Source of the DNA: Nitratireductor sp. XY-223
GTDB lineage: Bacteria; Pseudomonadota; Alphaproteobacteria; Rhizobiales; Rhizobiaceae
DNA: 64,000 nucleotides
Direction of reading: 5' to 3'
NCBI RefSeq assembly: GCF_004959855.1
Contig: NZ_SPNT01000001.1
Location: 124,001-188,000, forward strand
A program made the position numbers and the translations under genes. Positions 1-9,498 of the stretch are shown piece by piece (position 1 is the first letter of the stretch; the number at the start of each line of letters is the position of its first letter). A model generated the notes under the pieces. The model saw nothing but the letters and a program-made list of their open reading frames with translations, searched no databases and had not been told where the DNA came from.

Positions 1-1209
1 CCGGGCGCGGGCGAGGGCCGGGATGGTCGGCACCGAAATGTTGTCGCGGAAGATGATCGGCGCCGCGCCGGTGCCGCCGCCGCGGCCATCGAGGATGATG
101 TAGTCGACATCGATGTCGAGGGCGGCGTCGATGTCCTTCTCGATATGCTGCGCCGACAGCTTGTAGCCGATCGGTATGCCGCCGGTGCGGTCGCGGACCT
201 CATCGGCAAAATCCTTGATCTGACCCGTTTCCGTCCAGTCGGGGAAACGCGGCGGCGAGATCGCGGCTTCGCCCTCCTTCAGACCGCGCACCTCGGCGAT
301 CTTGCCCTTGACCTTGGGGCCGGGCAGGTGGCCGCCGGTGCCGGTCTTGGCGCCCTGGCCGCCCTTGAAATGGAAGGCCTGGACCTTTTCCAGCCTGTCC
401 CACGCGAAGCCGAAGCGCCCGGAGGCGAGTTCGTAGAAATAACGGGAATTTTCCGCCTGCTCCTCCGGCAGCATCCCGCCTTCACCCGAGCAGATGCCGG
501 TTCCGGCCAGTTCCGCGCCGCGCGCCAGCGCTACCTTGGCCGGCTCGGAAAGCGCGCCGAAACTCATGTCCGAGACAAAAAGCGGGATCTTCAGCCGCAG
601 GGGCTTCTGCGCGTTCGGCCCGATGGTCACGTCCGTGCCGACGGGATCCTCGTCGAGCAGCGGCATACGGTGGAGTTGTGCCGTCAGGATCTGGATGTCG
701 TCCCAGCCCGGCAGCTGCGTGCGCGGCACGCCCATCGCCTCGACCTGGCCGTGATGGCCGGTGTTCTTGAGCCCGGACCGCGCGTAGCCCTGGATGAGCC
801 GGTTATGGGGTTCCTCCTCGGTGCCGTGACCGGTGTCCGCGTAGATGCCGAGATAGGCCTTGCGGTTGAAGGGCTGGGGATTGTCCTTCGCCCAGGCGAG
901 GATCTCGTCTTCGTCGACAAGCACCTGGCCGTCCTCTATCCAGCTGGAGAATTTCGGCAGCGCCTCCTCGTTGGCATAGGCCGAAACGCCGGAATCGAGC
1001 CGGTAATCCCAGTTGTGAACGCCGCATATGAGGTTGCGTCCGCGCACGAAACCGTCGGCCATGAGGGCGCCGCGGTGCAGGCACCGGCCATAAAATACCG
1101 AGACGTCGTCGTCGAAACGCACGACGACGAGATCGACCTCGCCGACCAGCGCGTGTTCGGGCTTTCGGTTTTCCAGGTCGTCAAGGGCGATGATCGCCAG
1201 CTTATTCAT
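1..1209 (-). CDS. Rieske plus FMN glutamate-synthase-family protein (3' end outside window)
   Basis: The gene starts at an ATG at 1209 and is still open at base 1, so 403 residues are visible and the C-terminus is missing. The N-terminal part is a Rieske [2Fe-2S] domain: C43-x-H45 and C62-x-x-H65 give the CxH...CxxH cluster ligands. From about residue 170 it follows the FMN-binding central domain of glutamate synthase (GltB-like), with the sequence GGQGAKTGTGGHLPGPKVKG near residue 300 and a second glycine-rich stretch near the window edge. The glutaminase domain of true GltB is absent. Such proteins are usually annotated as FMN-binding glutamate synthase family proteins; the physiological substrate is not evident. 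The neighbouring antiporter gene lies upstream on the same strand, 25 bp away, so the two may be co-transcribed. Confidence 0.85.
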   Translation of the reverse strand, partial: MNKLAIIALDDLENRKPEHALVGEVDLVVVRFDDDVSVFYGRCLHRGALMADGFVRGRNLICGVHNWDYRLDSGVSAYANEEALPKFSSWIEDGQVLVDEDEILAWAKDNPQPFNRKAYLGIYADTGHGTEEEPHNRLIQGYARSGLKNTGHHGQVEAMGVPRTQLPGWDDIQILTAQLHRMPLLDEDPVGTDVTIGPNAQKPLRLKIPLFVSDMSFGALSEPAKVALARGAELAGTGICSGEGGMLPEEQAENSRYFYELASGRFGFAWDRLEKVQAFHFKGGQGAKTGTGGHLPGPKVKGKIAEVRGLKEGEAAISPPRFPDWTETGQIKDFADEVRDRTGGIPIGYKLSAQHIEKDIDAALDIDVDYIILDGRGGGTGAAPIIFRDNISVPTIPALARAR

Positions 1210-1234
1210 GTCGGTTCCCCATCGTTGAGCATCT

Positions 1235-2491
1235 TCAGGTTTCAATACGGCCGGTTTTCAGCGGCTTCGCCGAGGCATCGACCGGCTGCGTTTCGGCGCA
1301 CGGCCCCATGGCGCCGACCTTGGCGGCGTACCAGCGGGCGCCCGGCGCGGCGGTGAGGCCGTGCAGGAGGGCGCTGATCCACACGGCGTTGACGGCGAGC
1401 ATGAGCACCGGCTCGGCCACCGGATGGTCGATCCGCGAGACGACCAGAAGCGCAAAGAGGGCGGTCGCCAGTCCGCGCGGGCCGAACCAGCCGAAGAACA
1501 GCCGGGTGACCGGCGAGGCATCGGTGCCGATCAGCGAGATCCAGATGGCGAGCGGGCGGGTGACGAACAGGCTCAGAAGGATGATTGCCAGCATCGGCAT
1601 ATCGAGATGGCGCACCGCCTCGGGCACCAGGGCGAGGCCGAGCAGGAAGAAGGCGCCCCAAGTGAGCAATTGCCCTTCGCTTTCAGTGAATTCGTACACG
1701 AACTTGCAGCGTCCCTTGACGACATTGCCGAAACACAGGCCGGCGACGAATGCGGCGATGAAACCGTTGCCGCCGATTTCGGTTGCTGCGAGATAGGTGC
1801 CGCCGGCCAAAGCAATGGCACCGACGCCCTCGAAGGTGTCCGCGGTTGCGTTTTTCCGCTTAGCCCACAGCAATATGGTGCCGCCGAGCAACCCGGTGAC
1901 AATGCCGGCGAGCGGTCCGAGCAGGATCTGTTTGGCGCCGAAAACGAGCCAGTCCGTGTTGGTCCGGTCCATCGCTTCCGCGGCGAGGCTTGCGAAGAGC
2001 AACACCGCGGGAAGCGCGAGGCCGTCATTGAGGCCGCTTTCCACGGTCAGGGCCCGCCTCGGACGCTCCGGCACATCCGGATTGGTCACCACGGCCTGAC
2101 CGAGCGCCGCATCGGTGGGGGCGAGGATCGCCGCGACCAGCGCGACGGCGACGATCGGCCACCCGGGAAGGAAGGGAAGAGCCAGCAGGGTGCCAAGGAC
2201 AAGCGAAAGCGGCAGCCCGAGGACCAGCATGCGCACCGGCCAGATGTGGCGCCTGCGCAGGGTGGCGAGATCGATCTGCGCGGCGTCGAGGAACAGCAGC
2301 ACAATCAGCGCGATCTCGGCGACAAGATGCAGCGTTTCTTCCGCACCGTGCGGCGACATGAACCCGGCTTCCGCCAGCAGCGCGCCAAAGCCGACAAAGA
2401 GCATCGGCGCCGTCAATACAGTCGACGAGAGCCGTTTGGCCACCATGGAATAGGCCACGGTAAACATGGCAAGAAGCAGTAAGCCCATCAT
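1235..2491 (-). CDS. Cation:proton antiporter (CPA1/NhaP-like)
   Basis: A 418-residue inner-membrane protein made almost entirely of hydrophobic helices, about 12 transmembrane segments. It fits the sodium/hydrogen exchanger family: an early APMLFVGFGALLAEAG helix, the helix containing ILAPTDAALGQAVVTNPDVP (the conserved acidic region of CPA1 exchangers), then VESGLNDGLALPAVLLFASL and GWFGPRGLATALFALLV near the end. The frame stays open upstream to 2839, but that extension is arginine- and proline-rich and overlaps the divergent sigma factor gene. I therefore start at the ATG at 2491, just before the first membrane helix; a second ATG follows at once. It should exchange Na+ or K+ for H+ across the cytoplasmic membrane. 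Ion specificity cannot be read from the sequence. Confidence 0.85.
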   Translation of the reverse strand: MMGLLLLAMFTVAYSMVAKRLSSTVLTAPMLFVGFGALLAEAGFMSPHGAEETLHLVAEIALIVLLFLDAAQIDLATLRRRHIWPVRMLVLGLPLSLVLGTLLALPFLPGWPIVAVALVAAILAPTDAALGQAVVTNPDVPERPRRALTVESGLNDGLALPAVLLFASLAAEAMDRTNTDWLVFGAKQILLGPLAGIVTGLLGGTILLWAKRKNATADTFEGVGAIALAGGTYLAATEIGGNGFIAAFVAGLCFGNVVKGRCKFVYEFTESEGQLLTWGAFFLLGLALVPEAVRHLDMPMLAIILLSLFVTRPLAIWISLIGTDASPVTRLFFGWFGPRGLATALFALLVVSRIDHPVAEPVLMLAVNAVWISALLHGLTAAPGARWYAAKVGAMGPCAETQPVDASAKPLKTGRIET

Positions 2492-2655
2492 TACCCAATC
2501 GCGTTTTGCTCGTTGTGACGCTGCCGGTCCACCCTGCGGTATCCTGGTGCGCTGCCTTGGCGGCTTATTGTCAGATGCAGGGGCGCTCAATAAGGTTACA
2601 GCGCATCGCCGGAATTTAGAAATATTACAGGCTGGGCGGCGAACGGGACGGGCGC

Positions 2656-3273
2656 GTGCGATCAGGCGGCAGACCAACGGCGATGGAGCCGGACGACGAA
2701 GCGGCGATCGCGAGTATCGCGGCCGGCGACCGGCCGGCGACGGAGGATTTCGTACGCAAGCACGGACCCTGGATGCTGTCCGTCGCGACACGCATCGTGC
2801 GCGATACGCACCATGCCGAGGACGCGGTCCAGAACGCATTTGCCAAGGTGTTCGACAATATCGGAGGCTTCGACGGTCGCTCCGCGCTCAAGACGTGGGT
2901 GCACCGGATCGTCGTCAATGAGAGCCTGATGCTGATGCGCAAGGCCAATCGGTCGCGGACCGTCGCAATTGACGAACTCCAGCCGGTATTCGACAATAAC
3001 GGCTGCCGGATCGAGGACCGGTGGATGACCATGGAAACCCCGGAAACGCTGCTGGTGCGGTCGGATATCCGGGCGCAGGTAAGCGGGAAAATAGACCTAT
3101 TGCCGGACAATTACCGTATCATTCTGGTCCTGCGCGACATCGAAGAACTGACGACGCAGGAGGTTTCGCAGCTACTCGGCATCAGCGAGGCGAACGTCAA
3201 GGTGCGCCTGCACCGCGCCCGGGCCGCGTTGAAGCGGCTGCTGGAACCACTGGTAAGAGGACAGGCGGTATGA
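2656..3273 (+). CDS. ECF-family RNA polymerase sigma factor
   Basis: 205 residues from a GTG at 2656; an ATG at 2683 giving 196 residues is an equally good start. Region 2 is seen in DTHHAEDAVQNAFAKVFDNI and GRSALKTWVHRIVVNESLM. Region 4 is a helix-turn-helix in LTTQEVSQLLGISEANVKVR followed by LHRARAALKRLL. Region 3 is absent, as expected for group 4 (ECF) sigma factors. The stop overlaps the ATG of the next gene, a zinc-binding anti-sigma factor, so the pair is translationally coupled and the sigma factor is probably held inactive until a signal arrives. The divergent cation antiporter is a possible target, but I see no convincing ECF promoter in the 160 bp between them. Confidence 0.92.
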   Translation: MRSGGRPTAMEPDDEAAIASIAAGDRPATEDFVRKHGPWMLSVATRIVRDTHHAEDAVQNAFAKVFDNIGGFDGRSALKTWVHRIVVNESLMLMRKANRSRTVAIDELQPVFDNNGCRIEDRWMTMETPETLLVRSDIRAQVSGKIDLLPDNYRIILVLRDIEELTTQEVSQLLGISEANVKVRLHRARAALKRLLEPLVRGQAV

Positions 3274-3572
3274 GCAGAGCCGCACCCACGCTGATGCGAC
3301 GCATCCACGGCATGATGTTCAAGCTGCCGCTGATGATCACCTGCGAGGCGTTCGAGGATTTTATCCTGGCCTACCTGGAGGACGAGCTTAGCGCCCGTCA
3401 GAGATTCGTCTTCGAGATGCACCTGAAGCTCTGCCGCGAGTGCCGGGAGTATCTGGCCGCTTACCGGGCGTCGCTCGAACTTGCGAAGGCCGGCGGCAAA
3501 GCGCCGGAGGAGACGCTGCCGCCGGTGCCCGACGACCTCGTGAAAGCCGTGCTCGACGCACGCAATCAATAA
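3270..3572 (+). CDS. Zinc-finger anti-sigma factor (ZAS type)
   Basis: A 100-residue protein whose ATG overlaps the stop of the sigma factor gene by four bases (ATGA). Near residue 48 it carries H-L-K-L-C-R-E-C, the HxxxCxxC motif of zinc-binding anti-sigma factors, in the usual order after an N-terminal amphipathic helix with CEAFEDFILAYLEDELS. There is no clear transmembrane segment, so it should be a soluble, cytoplasmic anti-sigma factor, as in the ChrR/RsrA-like group that often senses redox or metal stress. Its partner is almost certainly the sigma factor encoded just upstream. The signal it senses cannot be inferred from sequence. Confidence 0.82.
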   Translation: MSRAAPTLMRRIHGMMFKLPLMITCEAFEDFILAYLEDELSARQRFVFEMHLKLCRECREYLAAYRASLELAKAGGKAPEETLPPVPDDLVKAVLDARNQ

Positions 3573-3584
3573 TCATCGCTGCCT

Positions 3585-4565
3585 TCAGTCGACCGGGTAG
3601 GGGCCTTCGCTGAAGACTTCCTCATGATACCCCTTCGCACCGACCGCCTGCGCCATCGGGCCCAGCACGGGCTCTCCGGACTTAAGGCGCGAGAGCAGGA
3701 GGCCATGGTCGTAGATCGGCCGCCAGCCAAGTTCGCGACGCGCCCTGGCGTTGACGTAAACCCGGTCGATTTCGGGGAACATCTTCCAGCCGCGCCGGTC
3801 ATATTCGGCGTAAAGGTCCGGCAGTTTGCGGCGCAGGACCGCGAACGGATCGGTGCGCAGCGCCGCCAGGTCGTCGATCGTGAACGGCGTCGTCGCGCTG
3901 ATGATGAAGAGGTCGAACCCCTCGGAGCGCCGGTCGAGCGCGTTCAGATGGGCCATCGCGGCGTCTTCGATATCGACACGGCGGAACAGGAATTCGTTGG
4001 CCTTGACGTTCTCATCGGCGAAGGCCTCGCGGACGGCCCTGCGGTCGTCTTCCTCGGGAAAGAAGCGCGAGGTGCGCAGCACGGTCACCGGCAGGTCGTA
4101 TTTGCGGGCGAACAGCCGGCCCAGATTTTCCGCCGACAGCTTGGTGATGCCGTAGATGTTCTTCGGCTGCGGCGCGACCTCCTCGGTAATCCATGCCGCA
4201 GGTTCGCCGGGCGGCGGGATCAGCGCGTCGCCGAAGACGCTTGTCGTGCTGGTGAAAACGAAGGACGAGACCTTCGCTTCAACAGCCTCCTCCAGCAGGT
4301 TGAGCGCGCCGGTCACGTTGGTGTCGACGAATTCCTGGCGGCCATGGGTCGCGACATGCGGCTTGTGCAGCGTCGCCGCGTGGATGACCGCGTCAACGCC
4401 GCGCATCGCTTCCCTGACGAATGACCGGTCGGCAATCGAGCCGACGAAATCGGTGTGCGAGGAGGGCGCAATGTCGAGACCGACGGCCTGTCGGCCGCCG
4501 CCGCGCAGAAGCCGCATGATCGCTTCGCCGAGATGCCCGGCGCTGCCGGTAACAAGGATCGTCAT
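3585..4565 (-). CDS. NAD(P)-dependent epimerase/dehydratase (extended SDR)
   Basis: 326 residues with an N-terminal Rossmann fold: TGSAGHLG at residues 6-13 is the glycine motif of extended short-chain dehydrogenases. The catalytic Tyr-x-x-x-Lys is in NIYGITKLSAENLGR, and the upstream Thr/Ser is in FTSTTSVFGDALIPP. This is the fold of nucleotide-sugar epimerases and 4,6-dehydratases, but substrate cannot be assigned. It converges with the anti-sigma gene (12 bp between stops) and has no obvious operon partner. The N-terminal ATG at 4565 directly precedes the Rossmann beta strand. Confidence 0.85.
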   Translation of the reverse strand: MTILVTGSAGHLGEAIMRLLRGGGRQAVGLDIAPSSHTDFVGSIADRSFVREAMRGVDAVIHAATLHKPHVATHGRQEFVDTNVTGALNLLEEAVEAKVSSFVFTSTTSVFGDALIPPPGEPAAWITEEVAPQPKNIYGITKLSAENLGRLFARKYDLPVTVLRTSRFFPEEDDRRAVREAFADENVKANEFLFRRVDIEDAAMAHLNALDRRSEGFDLFIISATTPFTIDDLAALRTDPFAVLRRKLPDLYAEYDRRGWKMFPEIDRVYVNARARRELGWRPIYDHGLLLSRLKSGEPVLGPMAQAVGAKGYHEEVFSEGPYPVD

Positions 4566-4637
4566 TTTCGGTTCGCCACCCGATTCGCTGGTTCCCGTCT
4601 ATTTAGCCGAAATCTCCGGCTGCGCACCACAAACAAA

Positions 4638-4661
4638 GGCGCCGCCCGAAAGGGCGGCGCC
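4638..4661 (-). terminator. Rho-independent terminator of the phosphodiesterase gene
   Basis: A perfect 10-bp GC-rich inverted repeat (4638-4647 with 4652-4661) around a GAAA-type tetraloop. On the minus strand it is followed by TTTGTTTG, so it works best for transcripts from the phosphodiesterase gene, whose stop is 33 bp away. Confidence 0.75.
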
Positions 4662-4694
4662 TTCGCGATTGCAGTCAGGCCGGGACCGTTGCGC

Positions 4695-6674
4695 CTACAT
4701 GGTGATGCGGTACTTGGCGAAGCCTTCCGCGCCTTCGCCGGCGGCCTCGATGTTGACGTCGCGCACGTCCTTCATGAAGTCCTTGGCCTTCGGTCCGGTC
4801 TCGAAGATGACCGTTGCGCCGTCGATTGGCTTGAAGGACCAGTTGCTGTCGGCGGACGGGTTGATCGTGCCCTTGTCGACGATGTAGCGGACAATCACGT
4901 CGCGGTTGGTGTCGGGCGCGATGAAAATGACCACATCGTCGTTGATGTCCGGGAAATTGCCGCCGCCGCCGGCGCGGTAGTTGTTGGTTGCAACGACGAA
5001 TTTCTGATCCGGATCAATGGGTTCTCCGTTATACCTCAAATCGACGATGCGGTTTGCATCGGCATCGAGCAGTTCGCCCTTCGGATCGTATTTCGACGGC
5101 TGCGTGAGGTCGATCCTGTAGGTGACGCCGTCGATGACATCGAAATTATAGGACGGGAACGCGTTGTTGATGAGCGCCTGGTCCTTCTTGCCGGGCTCGA
5201 CCTGGTTGAAGATGCCGGCGGAGCGTTCCAGCCAGTCCTTGACTTGCGCGCCGGTGATCGCGACGGCCCGCACGGTGTTCGGGTAAAGGTAAAGGTCGGA
5301 AACGTTCTTGATGGCGACATCGCCCGGCGCGACGTCGGTGTAGTAATCCGGGCCGCCGCGGCCGCCGGCCTTGAACGGGGCCGCCGCCGAGAGGATCGGA
5401 AGGCCCTCCCATTCGGTGCCTTTCATCATCTGGTCGATGTACCAGGTCTGCGCCTGGCTGACGATCTGCACGGACGGATCGTCGGCGACGAGCGCGAAAT
5501 AGGAGTGCAGCGGCGCGGAGGTCTTGCCGACCGCCCGGCGCACGTAGGAAAGCGTCTCGTCGTGCTCCTTGGAAACGGAATCGAGAACATCCTGCTGATC
5601 CTCGACCAGCGGGATGATCTTGCGGCCGTCACGCTCGAAGATGGACGGCGCGGAGGTGGTGAAGCCGACGACCTTCCACGCGTTGCCGTCGCGCTCCAGC
5701 ATCAGGTCGACGATGCCGAGATGCGAGCCCCAGAAACCGCCCATGGCGGCCGGCTTGCCGAACAACGTGCCTTTTTCGGCGTCAACGCCCGGCATGTCGG
5801 CATATTTCGGACCCGGGAAGACCAGGTGATGGTGGCCGGTGAGGATCGCATCGATGCCTTCGACATTGCCGAGGTGCAACGACGCGTTTTCCATGCCGTC
5901 GCTGCGGTCATTGGCGTCGATGCCCGAATGCGACAGGGCGACAACGATGTCGGCGCCGGCTTCCTTCATTTCCGGGACCCAGGCCATGGCGGAGTCGATG
6001 ATGTCGCGGGCATTGGCCTTGCCCTCCAGGTGCCGGCGGTCCCAGTTCATGATCTGCGGCGGCACGAAGCCGATCAGGCCGATGCGGATCGGGTGCGGGT
6101 TGCCGTCGCCGTCCTTGATCGTCTTGTCGACGATGACATAGGGCTTCAGGAACAGTTCGTCGTCGCGGGGATTGGCGGCGAGCATGCCCTTGGTCACATT
6201 GGCGGAGACGACCGGGAACTTGGCGCCGTTGAGGGTCTTGAACAGGAAGTCGAGGCCGTAGTTGAACTCGTGGTTGCCGAGGGTCGACGCGTCGAAGCCA
6301 AGTGTGTTCATGGCCTGGACGATCGGGTGCATGTCGCCTTCCTTCATGCCGCGCTCGTAGGCGATGTAGTCGCCCATCGGGTTGCCCTGAAGGAAATCGC
6401 CGTTGTCGACGAGCAGCGAGTTCGTGGCCTCGTCGCGGAACTTGCGGATCAGCGTTGCTGTGCGGGAAAGGCCGACGGCGTCTGACGGACGGTCGCCATA
6501 ATAGTCATAGGGAAAGACGTGGACATGCAGGTCGGTCGTTTCCATCAGGCGCAGGTGCGCCTGGTTTCCGGAGGCGAAGGCCGAGAAGGGATGAAGAAGC
6601 GCGAGCGAGCCGACGGCCGCGGTTCCGGCGAGGAACTGGCGGCGGTTGAGCTGGTCGAAGGATCGGATTGTCAT
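4695..6674 (-). CDS. cpdB: Bifunctional 2',3'-cyclic-nucleotide 2'-phosphodiesterase/3'-nucleotidase, periplasmic
   Basis: 659 residues from the ATG at 6674, which has GGGAG 8 bases upstream; a TTG seven codons earlier is less likely. The N-terminus is a Tat signal (NRRQFLAG, R11-R12, then a hydrophobic stretch ending in SAFA), so the enzyme folds and loads metal before export. The metallophosphatase domain shows D48-x-H50 (TTDLHVH), [22 protein letters not shown] and GHHHLVFPG, the dimetal ligands of the family. The C-terminal half is the 5'-nucleotidase substrate-binding domain, with [12 protein letters not shown] near residue 565. Length matches CpdB (about 650). It would degrade extracellular 2',3'-cNMPs and 3'-nucleotides to nucleosides and phosphate. 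Confidence 0.9.
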   Translation of the reverse strand: MTIRSFDQLNRRQFLAGTAAVGSLALLHPFSAFASGNQAHLRLMETTDLHVHVFPYDYYGDRPSDAVGLSRTATLIRKFRDEATNSLLVDNGDFLQGNPMGDYIAYERGMKEGDMHPIVQAMNTLGFDASTLGNHEFNYGLDFLFKTLNGAKFPVVSANVTKGMLAANPRDDELFLKPYVIVDKTIKDGDGNPHPIRIGLIGFVPPQIMNWDRRHLEGKANARDIIDSAMAWVPEMKEAGADIVVALSHSGIDANDRSDGMENASLHLGNVEGIDAILTGHHHLVFPGPKYADMPGVDAEKGTLFGKPAAMGGFWGSHLGIVDLMLERDGNAWKVVGFTTSAPSIFERDGRKIIPLVEDQQDVLDSVSKEHDETLSYVRRAVGKTSAPLHSYFALVADDPSVQIVSQAQTWYIDQMMKGTEWEGLPILSAAAPFKAGGRGGPDYYTDVAPGDVAIKNVSDLYLYPNTVRAVAITGAQVKDWLERSAGIFNQVEPGKKDQALINNAFPSYNFDVIDGVTYRIDLTQPSKYDPKGELLDADANRIVDLRYNGEPIDPDQKFVVATNNYRAGGGGNFPDINDDVVIFIAPDTNRDVIVRYIVDKGTINPSADSNWSFKPIDGATVIFETGPKAKDFMKDVRDVNIEAAGEGAEGFAKYRITM

Positions 6675-6777
6675 GAATGTGCTCCCTTGCGGCAATCCGG
6701 AAGCAGCCTACCGCGGGGTGGCAGTGCCGGATTCGCCCGAATTAGAAGTTGTCGAATGGGACAGTGTAGTCCCCTGG

Positions 6778-6783
6778 ATTATA
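6778..6783 (-). promoter_or_regulatory. Possible -10 element for the phosphodiesterase gene
   Basis: The minus strand reads TATAAT, a perfect consensus -10 hexamer, about 100 bases upstream of the start at 6674. Upstream of it, TTTGCA is a weak -35 candidate at only 15-bp spacing. Plausible but unproven. Confidence 0.3.
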
Positions 6784-6825
6784 TGCGTCCACAATCACTG
6801 CAAATTTGTGACGGTGTCTGCCGGG

Positions 6826-9303
6826 TCACTTCGTCTTTTCGACGTAATTGTCGAGCACGCGCTTCTGGCCGGCCTTGTCGAAATCGATGGTCAGCTTGTT
6901 GCCGTCGATGGATGCGATGTTGCCGTTGCCGAACTTTAAGTGAAACACCCGGTCGCCGACGGAGAAGGCCGACGGCTCCTCGGAGACGGAGCGGGCAACG
7001 AGCTCGCCCTCGATGGTCCTGGCCTTGACGGAGCCGCGACCGGCGCCGTATCCGGAATCGGTTTCGCCGTAGCCGATGCGCTCGACCGCGTGGCCGGAGC
7101 GGGTGCCCCAGTTCTGCCGGGTCGCCTCGTTCCGGTTGGCCTGGGCGCGGCGCCAGCCGGGCGTGTTGTAACTGCCGGAGAAGGGTTCGGCCTCATCGAA
7201 GCGGGACACGCCATAGCCGCCGCCGGCCGCGGCAGCGCCATAGCCGCCATAGGACGTTTCGGGCTCGGCGACATCGGCGTGATCGGACGGCAATTCGTCA
7301 AGGAACCGCGAGGGAATGGTCGATTGCCACAGGCCGTGGATACGGCGGTTGGAGACGAACCAGATGTGGCAGTTGATCTTGGCGCGGGTCAGGCCGACAT
7401 AGGCGAGGCGCCGCTCCTCTTCCAGCCCGGACCGGCCGCCCTCGTCGAGGGCGCGCTGATGCGGAAACAGGCCTTCCTCCCAGCCAGGCAGGAAGATCGT
7501 CTCGAACTCGAGGCCCTTGGCCGAATGCAGGGTCATGATCGAGACGGCGTCGAGGTCCTCGTTCTGCTCGGCGTCCATGACCAGGCTGACATGTTCGAGG
7601 AAACCGCGCATGGATTCGAAATCCTCCATGGAACGGATCAGTTCCTTGAGGTTGTCGAGCCGCCCGGGCGCGTCCGCCGACTTGTCGTTCTGCCACATCG
7701 TGGTGTAGCCGCTGTCTTCCAGGATCTGCTCGGCAAGTTCGGTGTGCGGCGTATTCTCCAGCAGCGACGACCAGCGCTGGAAGTTCTCCACGACGTCGGT
7801 GAGCGCCTTGCGCGGCCGGGGCTTCATCTCCTCGGTCATGACGAGGTCGGAGGCCGCCTTCAACAGCGGCAGGCCGCGGGCGCGCGCATAGTCGTGCAAC
7901 TGGCGCACGGCGGCCTCGCCGAGGCCGCGCTTGGGCGTGTTGACTATGCGCTCGAAGGCGAGGTCGTCGGCCGGCTGGCACACGACGCGGAAATAGGCCA
8001 TGGCGTCGCGGATCTCGAGGCGCTCGTAGAAGCGCGGGCCCCCGATGACCCGGTAATTAAGGCCGAGGGTGACGAACCGGTCCTCGAATTCGCGCATCTG
8101 GAAGGAGGCGCGCACCAGTATCGCCATGTCGTTGAGCCTGTGGTCGCGCCGCTGAAGCTGCTCGATCTCCTCGCCGACGGCGCGGGCTTCCTCTTCCGAA
8201 TCCCAGGCGGCGTGCACCATGACCTTTTCGTGGTCATCATCCGCCTGGTCGGTGAAAAGGGTTTTTCCGAGCCGGCCCTCGTTGTGGGATATCAGATGCG
8301 ATGCGGCACCCAGTATGTGCGCCGTCGAGCGGTAATTGCGTTCCAGGCGGATGACCACCGCGCCCGGAAAGTCCTTCTCGAAACGCAGGATGTTGTCGAC
8401 CTCGGCGCCGCGCCAGCCATAGATCGACTGGTCGTCGTCGCCGACGCAGCAGACATTGTGCGAGCCCTGGGCGAGCAGCCGCAGCCACATGTACTGCGCG
8501 GTGTTGGTGTCCTGGTATTCGTCGACGAGGATGTAGCGGAACTTGTTGTGGTACTCCTTCAGTACATCCGGATGCTTCGTGAAGATGCGGATCGGATGGC
8601 ACAGAAGGTCACCGAAATCGCTGGCATTGAGGGTCTTGAGACGATTCTGGTAGGCCTCGAAGAGCTCGCGCCCCTTGCCGTTGGCGAATGAGCGGGCATC
8701 GCCCTCGGGAATGTCCGCAGGCCCGAAGCCCTTGTTCTTCCACCCGTCGATCATCATGGCGAACTGGCGGGCGGGCCAGCGCTTGTCGTCGAGGCCCTCG
8801 GCCTGGATGAGCTGCTTGATCAGCCGGATCTGGTCGTCCGTGTCGAGGATGGTGAAGTCCGACCGCAGGCCGACGAGCTCGGCGTGGCGGCGCAACAGGC
8901 GCACGCCGATCGAGTGGAAGGTGCCGAGCCAGGGCATGCCCTCGACCGCGCCGCCGACCAGGACGCCGATGCGTTCCTTCATCTCGCGCGCCGCCTTGTT
9001 GGTGAAAGTGACGGCAAGAATCTGGCTGGGATAGGCCTTGCCGGTCGCCAGTATGTGGGCGATGCGGGTGGTCAGCACCCGCGTCTTTCCGGTGCCGGCG
9101 CCGGCCAGTACAAGCACCGGACCGTCAACGGTTTCGACCGCGCGCACCTGTTCCGGATTGAGGCCGTCCAGATAGGAGGCAGGACCGGCCTGCCGGTTGC
9201 GCGCCGCCATGGCGCGCGCGGCGATGCCGCCGCCCGCGGGTGCGGGCGGGTCCGTGCCATCGCCGTCACCGAAAAACGGTATGTCCTCATCCGGTTTGAC
9301 CAT
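6826..9303 (-). CDS. uvrD: UvrD/PcrA-type superfamily 1 DNA helicase
   Basis: 825 residues from the ATG at 9303; the frame is open to 9429 but upstream residues do not resemble the family. All SF1A motifs are present: Walker A LAGAGTGKTR (about 67-75), motif II VDEYQDTN, motif III GDDDQSIYGWRGA, motif IV RLERNYRS, motif V TLHSAKGLEFETIFLPG and motif VI RRLAYVGLTRAK. The last 60 residues form the small Tudor-like domain (SVGDRVFHLKFGNGNI) that in PcrA/UvrD contacts RNA polymerase. An acidic, proline-rich N-terminal extension of about 40 residues precedes the helicase core, which is common in Rhizobiales. Role: 3'-5' unwinding in nucleotide excision and mismatch repair and removal of stalled complexes. 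Confidence 0.95.
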   Translation of the reverse strand: MVKPDEDIPFFGDGDGTDPPAPAGGGIAARAMAARNRQAGPASYLDGLNPEQVRAVETVDGPVLVLAGAGTGKTRVLTTRIAHILATGKAYPSQILAVTFTNKAAREMKERIGVLVGGAVEGMPWLGTFHSIGVRLLRRHAELVGLRSDFTILDTDDQIRLIKQLIQAEGLDDKRWPARQFAMMIDGWKNKGFGPADIPEGDARSFANGKGRELFEAYQNRLKTLNASDFGDLLCHPIRIFTKHPDVLKEYHNKFRYILVDEYQDTNTAQYMWLRLLAQGSHNVCCVGDDDQSIYGWRGAEVDNILRFEKDFPGAVVIRLERNYRSTAHILGAASHLISHNEGRLGKTLFTDQADDDHEKVMVHAAWDSEEEARAVGEEIEQLQRRDHRLNDMAILVRASFQMREFEDRFVTLGLNYRVIGGPRFYERLEIRDAMAYFRVVCQPADDLAFERIVNTPKRGLGEAAVRQLHDYARARGLPLLKAASDLVMTEEMKPRPRKALTDVVENFQRWSSLLENTPHTELAEQILEDSGYTTMWQNDKSADAPGRLDNLKELIRSMEDFESMRGFLEHVSLVMDAEQNEDLDAVSIMTLHSAKGLEFETIFLPGWEEGLFPHQRALDEGGRSGLEEERRLAYVGLTRAKINCHIWFVSNRRIHGLWQSTIPSRFLDELPSDHADVAEPETSYGGYGAAAAGGGYGVSRFDEAEPFSGSYNTPGWRRAQANRNEATRQNWGTRSGHAVERIGYGETDSGYGAGRGSVKARTIEGELVARSVSEEPSAFSVGDRVFHLKFGNGNIASIDGNKLTIDFDKAGQKRVLDNYVEKTK

Positions 9304-9498
9304 CCCCTCCAATGTAGTGATTCGGGTGCGAAAGGCCAGCAACCAATGCGCTGCGCGAGCGGTTTTGTTCCTGAATCGTTCGATTCTGTCGCTGCTGGAA
9401 CTGGCGCGGACAATATCGGCGCCGGACATGATCGAATCCTGCTGGAAAGCATACGCGCATATCTCGATGCCGAACCCGGGCGTCCCGGCTGACCGGTC

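Noticed and set aside
4455-6485. A 676-residue open frame on the plus strand opposite the cyclic-nucleotide phosphodiesterase gene
   Set aside because: It is the complement of a gene with strong family motifs, has a low-complexity composition typical of antisense frames in GC-rich DNA and no ribosome-binding site.
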